A stretch of DNA of 64,000 nt from Moraxella nonliquefaciens. Its GTDB lineage: Bacteria > Pseudomonadota > Gammaproteobacteria > Pseudomonadales > Moraxellaceae. The position numbers and the translations under genes were made by a program. This document shows positions 36,060-45,023 of this stretch, in pieces. Location of the stretch: contig NZ_LXTW01000012.1 of assembly GCF_001679005.1 (NCBI RefSeq), positions 79,114 to 143,113 of the forward strand, read 5' to 3'. The notes beneath the pieces were generated by a model. It did no database searches, was not told the DNA's origin, and was given only the letters and a program-made list of their open reading frames with translations. Numbering within the stretch: position 1 is the first letter of the stretch; every line of letters begins with the position of its first letter.

Positions 36060-37919
36060 TCATTCATCATCACCATCATCAATGTCCAGTTTTTTCATGC
36101 GATAACGTAGAGAACGAAAGGTCATGCCAAGCAGTTTGGCAGCTTGGGTTTTGTTACCCCCTGCCTGCTGTAAGGCGGTGCAGATGATTTGGCGTTCTTG
36201 ATCAAGCAAATAAGCTTCTAGCCCTTGACTGGGTAGGTTGCTGTTTACCAAGTCTTCATCTGACAAATCCAACTTATCAGAGGCTTGACTGTCATCATGT
36301 GTTTTAGATGGGTTGGAGTTTTGGGGTTTTGGGACAGATAAGGGTGTGCCATAGTTGGCAGAGGCGATGATGTTTAGACCTTGGGTAATGGGCTTGGTTT
36401 CTTTGTTTTCTTTGATGATGGTATTGGCGGTATAGATCGGTCTCTGGTCATGGTAGGGCGATGCTTTGGTCATGGTGGGGCTGACTGTGTTCACTAAGGG
36501 TTTGGATGTGTAGGGCGTGATGGCATCATCATCTTGTGTGTCAAAATCAGATGATGAGGTGTTATCATCTGATACATTTGCCATGTCATCAAGCATGAGA
36601 TGATGGGCATCAATCTCATCGCCATCACTCATGGTAACGGCACGCTCTAAGATGTTTCTAAGCTCACGTACATTGCCTTTGAAGTTATGATATGTCAGCA
36701 TGTCTATGGCATCATCGGTTAGGCTAAGATTGTCAAGCCCCCAATCTTTGGCAATCATCTCCAAAAAATGCTTGGCAAGCATGGGAATGTCATCACGGCG
36801 GTCATTTAGGGCAGGCAACTTGACCTCGATGACATTAATACGATAGAACAAATCTTGACGGAATGCCCCTTTTTGTACCAAATCCGCCAAATCTTTATGC
36901 GTGGCACAGACAATACGGATATCCACAGGCACCTCTTTGGTGTCACCGATGGCACGCACGGTTTTTTCTTGAATGGCACGAAGTAGCTTGACCTGCATGG
37001 CAAGTGGCAAATCTGCCACTTCATCCAAAAACAGTGTGCCACCATCTGCCTGCTGAAACAGCCCAATTTTATCCGACGTTGCCCCTGTAAAACTGCCCTT
37101 TTTATGACCAAAAAATTCACTCTCCATCAATTCAGATGGTATCGCACCACAGTTGACGGGGACAAAATTGCCATTACGGCGACCGCTTAGGTCATGGATG
37201 AGTCGTGAAACCACTTCTTTGCCCGTACCCGAACCTCCCCATAAAAATACTGGTGCCTGTGAGCGGGCTAATTTTTTGATGGTAGAACGCAGCTGTTTCA
37301 TGGGACGAGATTCACCAATGAGCCGACCGCCAAAAATATCATCATCGCTGACAGCGGTGGTTTTTTTGGTGGTGTTTTTTATGGTTCTTTGACGCCCATC
37401 TTGGTTGATTTGAGTATTATTTTCTGTGGGTGCAAGCAAATTGCCTGTCAATGGGTTAGATGGTATGATGGTGTTGGTATCTTGTTTTGGGTTGTTGTTT
37501 TCTTGTGCTGTAATGCTTTTGGTGTCTTGAATGATGGATTCATTAGCCTTTAAGGCAGATTTGGCAAGTTGGCGTAAGCGTGGTAAGTCCAGTGGTTTAT
37601 TGACAAAGTCAAATGCACCAATTTTCATCGCTTCAATGGCAACATTTACATCGCCATGGGCGGTGATGACTGCTACGGGCGTTGTGGTGGTTTTGGTGAT
37701 AAGCTCCACAATTTCCATGCCAGAACCATCGGGTAGGGCAAGGTCGGTGAGACAAAAATCATAGTGATTGTCTGCCAAAAAACCTTTGGCACTTGCCACA
37801 TCATAAGCAACGTGCGTATCTATGCCCATCTTGTTTAGGGTGATTTGCATCAGGCGACATAGGTCAGCTTCATCATCAATAACTAGGGCGAGCGGCTTAT
37901 CTTGCATGAATGTTTCCAA
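36060..37919 (-). CDS. pilR: Type IV pilus sigma-54 response regulator PilR (619 aa)
   Basis: Enhancer-binding protein that activates sigma-54-dependent pilin transcription after phosphorylation by PilS. The receiver domain has VIDDEADLCRL and phospho-acceptor Asp in LTDLALPDGSG. The AAA+ domain carries Walker A GGSGTGKE (about residue 230) and the sigma-54 contact loop GSFTGA (about 274). The C-terminal Fis-type HTH is NKTQAAKLLGMTFRSLRYRM. It is much longer than usual (about 450 residues) because of two low-complexity inserts, one between receiver and AAA+ (about 130-200) and one before the HTH (about 445-560). Start is ATG 37919 or ATG 37907. Confidence 0.92.
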   Translation of the reverse strand: METFMQDKPLALVIDDEADLCRLMQITLNKMGIDTHVAYDVASAKGFLADNHYDFCLTDLALPDGSGMEIVELITKTTTTPVAVITAHGDVNVAIEAMKIGAFDFVNKPLDLPRLRQLAKSALKANESIIQDTKSITAQENNNPKQDTNTIIPSNPLTGNLLAPTENNTQINQDGRQRTIKNTTKKTTAVSDDDIFGGRLIGESRPMKQLRSTIKKLARSQAPVFLWGGSGTGKEVVSRLIHDLSGRRNGNFVPVNCGAIPSELMESEFFGHKKGSFTGATSDKIGLFQQADGGTLFLDEVADLPLAMQVKLLRAIQEKTVRAIGDTKEVPVDIRIVCATHKDLADLVQKGAFRQDLFYRINVIEVKLPALNDRRDDIPMLAKHFLEMIAKDWGLDNLSLTDDAIDMLTYHNFKGNVRELRNILERAVTMSDGDEIDAHHLMLDDMANVSDDNTSSSDFDTQDDDAITPYTSKPLVNTVSPTMTKASPYHDQRPIYTANTIIKENKETKPITQGLNIIASANYGTPLSVPKPQNSNPSKTHDDSQASDKLDLSDEDLVNSNLPSQGLEAYLLDQERQIICTALQQAGGNKTQAAKLLGMTFRSLRYRMKKLDIDDGDDE

Positions 37920-38051
37920 TAACTTAGATGTGGACTATTATATAGGATTTTTACACAAAACCCAATATTTAGCAAATTCTTGGCAAAATTATCAGCAAAA
38001 ATGTGAATGTTTGGATAAATATTTATGCACCCAATGCCCCAAAACCATACG

Positions 38052-39767
38052 CTAAGCAACAGGCGTATTAGAGACAATCAGACGAAAACAGCTTTTATCA
38101 TTCTCTCTAAAATAGCGGATTTTGGCGTTATTGGCCTCGCTAAATGATTGTGACAGATAAAGTCCCAGTCCTGTGCCTTTTTTACTGGTGGTAAAAAAGG
38201 GATTAAAAAGATTGGTCAAATCCTTCTCACTCACACCCTCGCCATAATCTAGCACATCAATAAATGCTCCTGTTTTGATTTTGGTTAGGCGTATGTTGAT
38301 ATCATGGTCGTGGAACTGATGAATGGTGTGGCGTAAAGCGTTATTAATAATATTTATCATGACCTGTTCTAGCTGATTGGCATCAAAATAAAACAAGATG
38401 GGCAAGGCGGTGTCGCCCGTTACAATGATGGCTTCATGTGGATAATGTTTCGCCAAAAACTGTCGCACCCAGCTTGGGGCGTCTAGGGGCGACTGGTTGG
38501 GCATCTCTTGGCGAGACAGGCTTAGCACATCTGAGATGATGGAATTGACCCGTTTGGTCTGCTGATAAATCATCTCATAAAACTCAGCATTGACATCATC
38601 ATCACGCACTTCTTCCATGAGTAGCTGACTGGCTTGGCTGATGGCGGCGAGAGGGTTTCTGATTTCATGGGCGATGCTGGCAGAGAGCTGACCTAAGCTT
38701 GCAAGTTTTAGCTGTTGGGCGTGACTTTGTTCACGGCTTAGATCTTCGATGATGAGAATTTGACCATGTTCAAGCAGGGGTCTGGAACTGATGCGTAACT
38801 TATCGCTAAGGTGTGTTTGATTGATATGAGCATGATTATGGATTTTGGGCGGTAGGTCGTAGATAAGTTCAGATGACTGGTTGGGAGCCAGTGAGCGATA
38901 CCAGCCGATGATTTTGGGGTGTTGTTTGATGATGATGCGAGATAATTCAATGATTTTGGCAAGGCTGTCGCAGGCGTTATCATCAATGGGCAGGTGCAAA
39001 AAACGTTGAGCGGCATTATTTATCATGACGATATTGCATTTGGGGTCTAACACCAGCACGCCATTGACCATGTTTTTGACGACGGCTTGATTGATGGTGT
39101 GGAGTTTTTCTACTTCATCAGCATGGTCAAGAAGCGACTGTTCGGCTTTGGCAAGTCGCTGAGAGATGGACCAACTTAAAAATCCCACCGCCACCAAACT
39201 CACCGACAACAGCAGACTGTCATTGATGGTCAGTAGGTTTTTTTCAATCGCTGCTGTCTCAAAGAAAAAAACAAAAAACTGCTGATAGATGAGTGCTGAG
39301 ATGGTCATGAGTGTGATGACAGTCGCTCGGGATAAAGACAGCAACATATAGCTTGCAGCGACGACGACCATGTATAGCAGGGTTATTTGAAAATCATTGA
39401 TTTTACCGTAGAGTGCAAATAAGGTCAAAAAAACAACATCTATCACAAAACCTGCCAACAGTTGTAGCCTTAATCGTTTTTTTACCCCAAAAAAAGCACA
39501 TAATAGCACCAACGCCACAATAACATAAATGCCAAATAGCATCTGTTCTACAAAGTCAGGTTGTGTGGGCAGACCCACGCCATCACGGCTTAACAAAAAA
39601 TTTGCCATCAGTAAAAAATTGGCGATGACAAAGCGGTAAGCGGCGTAGGTAAGCCCAACTTGACGCACACGCATCGTGGAGATGAGAGCTTCTTCATGGA
39701 CGTTGGCGGACAAAAACCACAGTCTTCGTACCCATGTTTTGGTGTGTCTGATGGGAGAGAGACTCAT
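38052..39767 (-). CDS. pilS: Type IV pilus sensor histidine kinase PilS (571 aa)
   Basis: Membrane sensor kinase partner of PilR. About six hydrophobic spans lie in residues 45-200. A PAS-like region follows (VVKNMVNGVLVLDPKCNIVMINNAAQRF), then the HisKA box with the phosphorylated His in SIAHEIRNPLAAISQASQLL (about residue 367). The ATPase domain has NIINNALRH, DYGEGV and GTGLGLYLSQSF. Its start overlaps the stop of the upstream regulator (ATGA), and pilR follows 132 bp later. In Pseudomonas, PilS is inhibited by abundant PilA in the membrane; that feedback is possible here but not visible in sequence. Confidence 0.92.
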   Translation of the reverse strand: MSLSPIRHTKTWVRRLWFLSANVHEEALISTMRVRQVGLTYAAYRFVIANFLLMANFLLSRDGVGLPTQPDFVEQMLFGIYVIVALVLLCAFFGVKKRLRLQLLAGFVIDVVFLTLFALYGKINDFQITLLYMVVVAASYMLLSLSRATVITLMTISALIYQQFFVFFFETAAIEKNLLTINDSLLLSVSLVAVGFLSWSISQRLAKAEQSLLDHADEVEKLHTINQAVVKNMVNGVLVLDPKCNIVMINNAAQRFLHLPIDDNACDSLAKIIELSRIIIKQHPKIIGWYRSLAPNQSSELIYDLPPKIHNHAHINQTHLSDKLRISSRPLLEHGQILIIEDLSREQSHAQQLKLASLGQLSASIAHEIRNPLAAISQASQLLMEEVRDDDVNAEFYEMIYQQTKRVNSIISDVLSLSRQEMPNQSPLDAPSWVRQFLAKHYPHEAIIVTGDTALPILFYFDANQLEQVMINIINNALRHTIHQFHDHDINIRLTKIKTGAFIDVLDYGEGVSEKDLTNLFNPFFTTSKKGTGLGLYLSQSFSEANNAKIRYFRENDKSCFRLIVSNTPVA

Positions 39768-40408
39768 GGATTGACCAGCCCATGACGTATGGCAAGATGG
39801 GTAAGTTTGACATCAGAGTCCACGCCCAGTTTGTCAAAAATACGATAACGGTAAGTATTGACAGTTTTGATGCTCACAAATAGACTGTCGGCAATTTGAC
39901 TGGCACTTTGGCAGTTTGCTACCATCATGGCGACTTGTTTTTCACGTTCGGATAAGCCATCAAAAGGATTGGTGTTTTTGTCAAGCATGTTTTGGGCCAG
40001 CACATCGGCAATTTCATGGCTAAAATACTTACCCCCTGCCTTGACTTTTTTGATGGCGGTTATCATCTCATTGATGGGCGTGCCTTTGCTAATGTAGCCA
40101 TCCACACCCGCCTTTAAAAGCATGGATGGATAAGGCTCAGAGACAAGACCCGACACCACCACAACTTTAATGCACTTATCTAACTGTTTGATGCGACGAG
40201 TTGCCTCCACCCCACCAATGTTGGGCATATTCACATCAAGGAGCACCACATCAGGCACCAGTTTGCGAGCCATGTTTACCGCTGTCTCACCACAGCCTGC
40301 CTCACCAACAACCCAAATGGTAGAATCATCGCCAAGCATGCGGCTGATGCCTGTGCGAACAAGTTCGTGGTCATCCACGATGAGTACTTTTATCGTCATG
40401 TTTTTCAT
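39764..40408 (-). CDS. gacA: GacA/UvrY-like response regulator (214 aa)
   Basis: NarL-family regulator: receiver with IVDDHELVRTGISRML, phospho-acceptor in VLLDVNMPNIGG (about residue 58), VVVSGLVSEPYPS and GYISKGTP. The C-terminal LuxR-type HTH reads LSEREKQVAMMVANCQSASQ then IADSLFVSIKTVNTYRYRIF. Sequence and 214-residue length match GacA/UvrY, which activates small RNAs that titrate CsrA. Its stop overlaps the pilS start, so it is the first gene of a coupled gacA-pilS-pilR set. ATG 40408 or ATG 40399 may be used. Confidence 0.85.
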   Translation of the reverse strand: MKNMTIKVLIVDDHELVRTGISRMLGDDSTIWVVGEAGCGETAVNMARKLVPDVVLLDVNMPNIGGVEATRRIKQLDKCIKVVVVSGLVSEPYPSMLLKAGVDGYISKGTPINEMITAIKKVKAGGKYFSHEIADVLAQNMLDKNTNPFDGLSEREKQVAMMVANCQSASQIADSLFVSIKTVNTYRYRIFDKLGVDSDVKLTHLAIRHGLVNP

Positions 40409-41029
40409 CTCTTAGATATTTTGTTGAGATACTTTGTTAAATTGCGTTAAATAAACTGTCCAAATCATCTCGGATCTGTTTATCATGTGTACAGTTGGCT
40501 ACCGAATACCGAAATTGATTGATGTGGTTCAAAACTTGCAACGTTTTGATTAATTTAAATGAAAATGAACGCCCAGCGATGGATATTGGGTTGCTGTCTG
40601 TACGCTTTGGCAACCTTAATCATTTTAATAATTCTAACAACTAAACCCAAATCTGGCAATTTATTTGGCACTTTTTCACAAAAATTTGCCATTAATGTTG
40701 TTCATATCAGATGATATTTTTTAATGTTACAAAATACCTGTCAAATGATTATGCTCATCAGCATGATGTGTCAGGTGAACATTAGGATAATGTTAAATTT
40801 TTTTACAAATTTATCCAAAAACTTTGATTTTTAACATAAAAAAAGTGGTTTTGTTGTGTTAGAATGAATATAAATTAGAATAAAAATGATAAGACGGTCA
40901 TGTATGTGTTCGTCCATTTGCCTGTACCAAAGAGCCAATGTTGCCGTTGCCGATGTTATTGATGTGTCAGTAGAGGTTAATGAAATCGATGACAGTGGAT
41001 TAGAATAAGTAGATTAGCATTTTTTATCC
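40409..41029. other. Non-coding region upstream of the gacA-like gene
   Basis: AT-rich stretch between gacA (read leftward) and an IS200/IS605-like relic. A 40-codon open frame at 40886-41008 (starting MIRRSCMCSSICLYQRANVA) has no ribosome-binding site or known relative that I can name. I see nothing else definite. Confidence 0.35.
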
Positions 41030-41366
41030 TCCGTTGCCGTAAACCTGCGACTTTGGGCGGTGGATATAAGGCAATTGTTAAATGCGATAAGTTTTGCTAT
41101 ACTCATCTCACTATATTCAATGTCTTACATTCCACAGTTAAGTTAAGACTAAATTGCGAGTACGCAGTAACTTAACTGGTAAGACGTTTCCAAACACACA
41201 CTTAAGCTAATTCGTGTCTATGACAATCCTAACAGTAGGATTAGCTTAAAATAAGAACCTAAGATGTACGGTGTGTCGTACGGGCGGTTGCCACTATCTT
41301 AGGCTTGCGGTCTGGCTTGACCGTCTGGGAGCAGGAATCCCCGCCTTAGGGCGGGGAGGAAGTCAA
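41030..41366 (+). mobile_element. IS200/IS605-type relic with omega-RNA-like right end
   Basis: No transposase or TnpB frame remains, but the sequence matches the non-coding ends of IS200/IS605/IS1341 elements as I know them. GTCTGGCTTGACCGTC is followed by GGGAGCAGGAATCC, then a perfect hairpin CCCCGCC-TTAG-GGCGGGG (41339-41356) and GGAGGAAGTCAA, ending TCAA at 41363-41366. Upstream are further stems: 41137-41145/41168-41176, 41203-41211/41240-41248, 41258-41265/41296-41303 and 41308-41312/41319-41323. The segment near 41041 resembles a left end. Either a deleted element or a non-autonomous derivative that still encodes a guide-RNA scaffold. Confidence 0.6.
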
Positions 41367-41424
41367 GAAAAAATTGCAATAAGGCTGTGGTCAATCAACC
41401 ATCAACCAATCAAGAGCGGAACTT

Positions 41425-42597
41425 ATGAAGCGAGTTAATATTAAAAAAATCAACCGAGCACGCCTAAGCTGCGTGCTAAGCCTGTCTGTCATCTCCATGA
41501 TGACAACCTCTGCCCATGCTTTTTTGGTGGATAACAGCCAACAAAAGACGGTCTATATTGGCAAAGGCAATGCCAAAAACATGCAGGCACATACCGTTCA
41601 AGAGATACCGAGTGCGACCACAACCGTTCAGCAAACAACCACCACATATCTCAATAATAACACAGCGTACCTCAATAATAACACAGCCCCCACCACCAAC
41701 ACCTACAACCAAGGCTACACGCACACTCAGGTTACCAGAGTGCCCATACCTGCCAGTACGACGACCTCTCAGCCATTTCCCATACAGCCCTATGGACAAT
41801 CCACAGCTTATGGTACAGGCTACATTGAACAGTTGCCTGTAAATACTCGCTCTGCTGCTGCCATTGTGGTAGATTTACAAACAGGTCAGCCCATCTACCA
41901 AAAAAATGCCGACGCCGTGCGTTCTATCGCTTCGGTAACCAAGGTCATGACAGCGATGGTGCTCATGGATGCAGGGCTTGATATGGGTGAGGAGATTGTC
42001 ATTGAGCCGTCAGACTTTATCGCTGCCAAAAAAGCAAGTTCCAATTTGCGTGCAGGCGATCGCATGAGTCGCAGCGAGTTCATGCTCTTGATGCTTATGA
42101 AATCAGAAAACCCCGCCGCCAAAGCCCTTGCTCGTACCTATCCGGGCGGTTATGATAATTTCATCTGGGCGATGAACCAAAAAGCAAAAAGTCTGGGCAT
42201 GAACAGCACAAGTTACTCAGACCCATCAGGGCTTGACCCACGCAACCGCTCATCAGCGAATGATTTGGTTAAGATGATGCGTGCGGTGAACGCTGATTTA
42301 CGCTATCAACACTTACGTAATTTCTCAACCGCCCCCAACTATGATTTTTATATAACCAACCACAGCTTAGGTTCACGCACTTACAAGGCTCAAAATACCA
42401 GCCGCCTCATCCGTGCAGGCATACATCCCATTGGCATGTCAAAGACAGGCTTTATCCGTGAGGCAGGTTATTGCTATGTCATGGAGACGCACATCAACAA
42501 CCGTCCTGCCATCGTTGTCTTGCTGGGTGCCAGTGCATCGGAGAATCGTTGGAATGATGCCGAAGACATCCTAACACAGCTTGCTTATCGCCACTAG
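41425..42597 (+). CDS. pbpG: D-alanyl-D-alanine endopeptidase (PBP7 type, 390 aa)
   Basis: Periplasmic low-molecular-weight penicillin-binding protein that cuts peptidoglycan cross-links. A signal peptide (about residues 1-32, ending AHA) is followed by a Thr/Asn/Gln-rich linker (about 45-130) that contains a tandem repeat YLNNNTAYLNNNTA. The S11 peptidase domain has SxxK in RSIASVTKVMTAM (about residue 170), SEN in MKSENPAAKAL and KTG in GMSKTGFIREAG. The gene begins 58 bp after the IS200/IS605-like relic. Confidence 0.9.
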   Translation: MKRVNIKKINRARLSCVLSLSVISMMTTSAHAFLVDNSQQKTVYIGKGNAKNMQAHTVQEIPSATTTVQQTTTTYLNNNTAYLNNNTAPTTNTYNQGYTHTQVTRVPIPASTTTSQPFPIQPYGQSTAYGTGYIEQLPVNTRSAAAIVVDLQTGQPIYQKNADAVRSIASVTKVMTAMVLMDAGLDMGEEIVIEPSDFIAAKKASSNLRAGDRMSRSEFMLLMLMKSENPAAKALARTYPGGYDNFIWAMNQKAKSLGMNSTSYSDPSGLDPRNRSSANDLVKMMRAVNADLRYQHLRNFSTAPNYDFYITNHSLGSRTYKAQNTSRLIRAGIHPIGMSKTGFIREAGYCYVMETHINNRPAIVVLLGASASENRWNDAEDILTQLAYRH

Positions 42598-42783
42598 TTG
42601 ATGATGCCATGATACCATGATACCAATACAAAGACCTGACCTCGGGTCTTTTTGTTTTGGCATTGCCTTAAAAAAATAGCAATAAAATGGCAATGTTGAG
42701 AAATGGTGAAATGTTGTGCTAAAATGACTGACTTTAATATCATCGCATACTAATCTCTTCAAGATTATCCAATAGGAGCTTTT

Positions 42784-43983
42784 ATGAGCATCATTCATCT
42801 GTCCGAGCTAGACCCATCAGGCAAAACCGTCCTTATCCGTGAAGACCTAAATGTCCCCATCAAAGACGGCGTCATCACAAGCGATGTTCGCATACAGGCA
42901 GCCTTACCGACCATCAAAGCATGCCTTGATAAAGGGGCAGGCGTGATTGTCTGTTCACATTTGGGCAGACCAACCGAGGGGCAGTATGAGAGCAAATACT
43001 CATTAGCACCGATTGCCACTTATCTGGCGGATAAGTTGGGCGTAAATGTGGGGTTTTGTGCTGATTATCTGGATGATGGTGTGTCAGTGCAGGCAGGTCA
43101 TGTATTACTGCTTGAAAACGTGCGTTTTAATGTGGGCGAAAAACAAAACAGCCCCAAACTTGCCAAACAGTACGCCAACTTATGCGACATCTTTGTCATG
43201 GATGCCTTTGGCAGTGCTCACCGAGCCCAGGCCTCAACCGAGGGGGTGATTCGTGCTTGTATTGCAGATGGTAAGCCTGTGTGTGCTGGTAACTTACTCA
43301 CAGCCGAGCTTGATGCACTCTCAAAGGCATTGGACAATCCGGCCCGTCCCGTGCTGTCCATCGTGGGCGGCTCAAAGGTCTCCACCAAACTTGACGTACT
43401 AAACAGCCTTGCCACGTTGTGCGATGCCATCTTGGTCGGTGGTGGTATCGCCAACACCTTTTTGGTGGCAGCTGGCAAAAACGTTGGTGCTTCTTTATAT
43501 GAAGCCAACCTTGTGGACACTGCCCGTACCATCATGACCCAGACCAACATCCTACTGCCCACGCATGTGGTTGTAGCGGACAGCACCCAGATTGACCCCG
43601 ATGACTTTTTGGGCTCGCTTGCCAGAGCAGACGCTACCATCAGGTCAGTAGATGAGATTGGTGAGAATGAGATGATATTAGACATCGCCCCCCAGTCCGC
43701 CGCCGAGCTTAGTAGGCACATCAAAGCCGCCAAAACCATCTTATTTAATGGCCCGGTCGGTGTCTTTGAGGCAGACGCATTTGGGCAAGGCACCGCCATC
43801 ATCTGTCAAGCAGTGGCGGATAGTGATGGGTTTAGCATCGCAGGCGGTGGTGATACGTTGGCAGCCATAGATAAGTATGGTGTGGCAGATGGTATAGACT
43901 ATCTGTCCACAGGAGGTGGGGCGTTTTTGGAGTTCGTTCAGGGCAAACCCTTACCCGCCATCGTGGCATTAGACGCATCTTAA
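42784..43983 (+). CDS. pgk: Phosphoglycerate kinase (399 aa)
   Basis: Glycolytic kinase interconverting 1,3-bisphosphoglycerate and 3-phosphoglycerate with ATP. The signature VLIREDLNVPIKDG is near the N terminus. Substrate-binding SHLGRPTEG and LLENVRFNVGE are intact, and the ATP site comprises SIVGGSKVSTKLDVL, FNGPVGVFE and the C-terminal GGGDTLAAIDKYG. Ribosome-binding site AGGAG precedes the ATG. Confidence 0.97.
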   Translation: MSIIHLSELDPSGKTVLIREDLNVPIKDGVITSDVRIQAALPTIKACLDKGAGVIVCSHLGRPTEGQYESKYSLAPIATYLADKLGVNVGFCADYLDDGVSVQAGHVLLLENVRFNVGEKQNSPKLAKQYANLCDIFVMDAFGSAHRAQASTEGVIRACIADGKPVCAGNLLTAELDALSKALDNPARPVLSIVGGSKVSTKLDVLNSLATLCDAILVGGGIANTFLVAAGKNVGASLYEANLVDTARTIMTQTNILLPTHVVVADSTQIDPDDFLGSLARADATIRSVDEIGENEMILDIAPQSAAELSRHIKAAKTILFNGPVGVFEADAFGQGTAIICQAVADSDGFSIAGGGDTLAAIDKYGVADGIDYLSTGGGAFLEFVQGKPLPAIVALDAS

Positions 43984-44158
43984 TGCCATCGTGCTAACCT
44001 AGCACCCATGAAGTTCGGTTGGCACCTTTGTTAATTTTTGTTGCATTTTACGGTTTAGCCTTGCCAAATGCTGTCATTCTGCTAAACTATCACTCATCAT
44101 AGACCGTCGTGTATCATCGATGGCTTTATCATCCACATTCCTTTTTTGGAGAGACATC

Positions 44159-44488
44159 ATGAAAAAGTTGATTTTGACCACATTGGTCGCTGCTTTGGCT
44201 CTAACAGCATGCAGCAAAGAGACCACCAATAACGCCGCTGACACTGCCCAGTCCGCCGCCGCCGATACCGCCCATAACGCCCAAGCAGTCGCCGCCGAAG
44301 CCGAAGCCGCTGCCAGTGCCACCGCCGATACTGTCTCTGATGCAGCGGACCGTGGCATAGAGAACGCCACCAATACCGCCCAAGCTGCCGCTGACGTCGT
44401 CTCTGATGCTGCCAGTGCCACCGCCGATGCTGTTACACCAAACACCGCCACCGCCGAAGCCCAAGCCCCAGAAGACCAAAAATACTAA
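44159..44488 (+). CDS. Alanine-rich small lipoprotein (109 aa)
   Basis: ATG 44159 follows GGAGAG. A lipoprotein signal peptide (MKKLILTTLVAALALTAC, lipobox LTAC, lipidated Cys at residue 18) precedes a low-complexity helix rich in Ala, Asp and Thr with heptad-like repeats (AAADTAHNAQAVAAEAEAAA, ATADTVSDAADRG). It is probably an elongated outer-membrane lipoprotein. I do not recognise a named family. A good terminator follows. Confidence 0.75.
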   Translation: MKKLILTTLVAALALTACSKETTNNAADTAQSAAADTAHNAQAVAAEAEAAASATADTVSDAADRGIENATNTAQAAADVVSDAASATADAVTPNTATAEAQAPEDQKY

Positions 44489-44503
44489 CAGCACCAATCC
44501 CCC

Positions 44504-44534
44504 AAAAGCCCTGAACATTCAGGGCTTTTTTCTG
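44504..44534 (+). terminator. Terminator after the small lipoprotein gene
   Basis: AAAAGCCCTGAA (44504-44515) pairs with TTCAGGGCTTTT (44518-44529), followed by more T residues. Confidence 0.8.
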
Positions 44535-44568
44535 TCTGCTTTATGGTAATGTTGATAAAATGGCGATA

Positions 44569-44719
44569 TTGACAAATCTTATCCAAGCTGACAAAATTTG
44601 GCGACAATTTTTGACAGGTCAAAATTTTGTCCATGCCAAAAATTGGCACATTCACCAATCTGTCATCTCAATCTGCCAAAAAATGTCAAAAACCCCCAAT
44701 GCTGACAAAAATTGTCAGC
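44569..44719. promoter_or_regulatory. Cluster of TGTC/GACA motifs upstream of the pilin promoter
   Basis: The AT-rich stretch repeats TGTCA/TGACA several times. It includes a perfect palindrome GCTGACAA-AAA-TTGTCAGC at 44701-44719 and a GACAAAATTT...AAATTTTGTC pair near 44569-44626. PilR of Pseudomonas binds TGTC-containing sites upstream of pilA, so these are candidate PilR sites about 175-325 bp before the sigma-54 promoter. Confidence 0.45.
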
Positions 44720-44891
44720 CCAAGACAGCATACAAATGCCCATGTTACACATTGTTATGAATTTATTGAGCGATGATGGTGAGATTTTGTGCATGTTTTC
44801 ATCATTGTGCTAAAAATATCCAACAATCTGCTCATTTTTTGAGCAATATTCGCCAAATCCGCCCCCCATCACCCCAAATCTGCCATAAAGT

Positions 44892-44907
44892 TGGCACAGA
44901 GCATGCA
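44892..44907 (+). promoter_or_regulatory. Sigma-54 promoter of the pilin gene
   Basis: TGGCACAGAGCATGCA has the invariant GG (44893-44894) and GC (44905-44906) with exactly 10 bp between, the -24/-12 layout of sigma-54. It lies about 120 bp before the pilin start and outside the invertible segment. PilS/PilR are encoded in the same window. Confidence 0.8.
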
Positions 44908-45023
44908 ACAGTATCAGTGTAAGTTAGCAAGATTAGCAGTACAGTCATCAGACTGCTTTGTTAATCGTTGCAAATAACATCTAATAACTGGGCAATTCTG
45001 CCCACCTAACTAAGGAGTTCATT

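Noticed and set aside
40886..41008. 40-codon frame as a remnant of TnpB
   Set aside because: Its translation shows none of the RuvC or zinc-finger motifs of TnpB, and it lies outside the structured relic.
43218..43802. 194-codon open frame opposite pgk
   Set aside because: Antisense to pgk, which has all its catalytic motifs; Ala/Ser-rich shadow translation.
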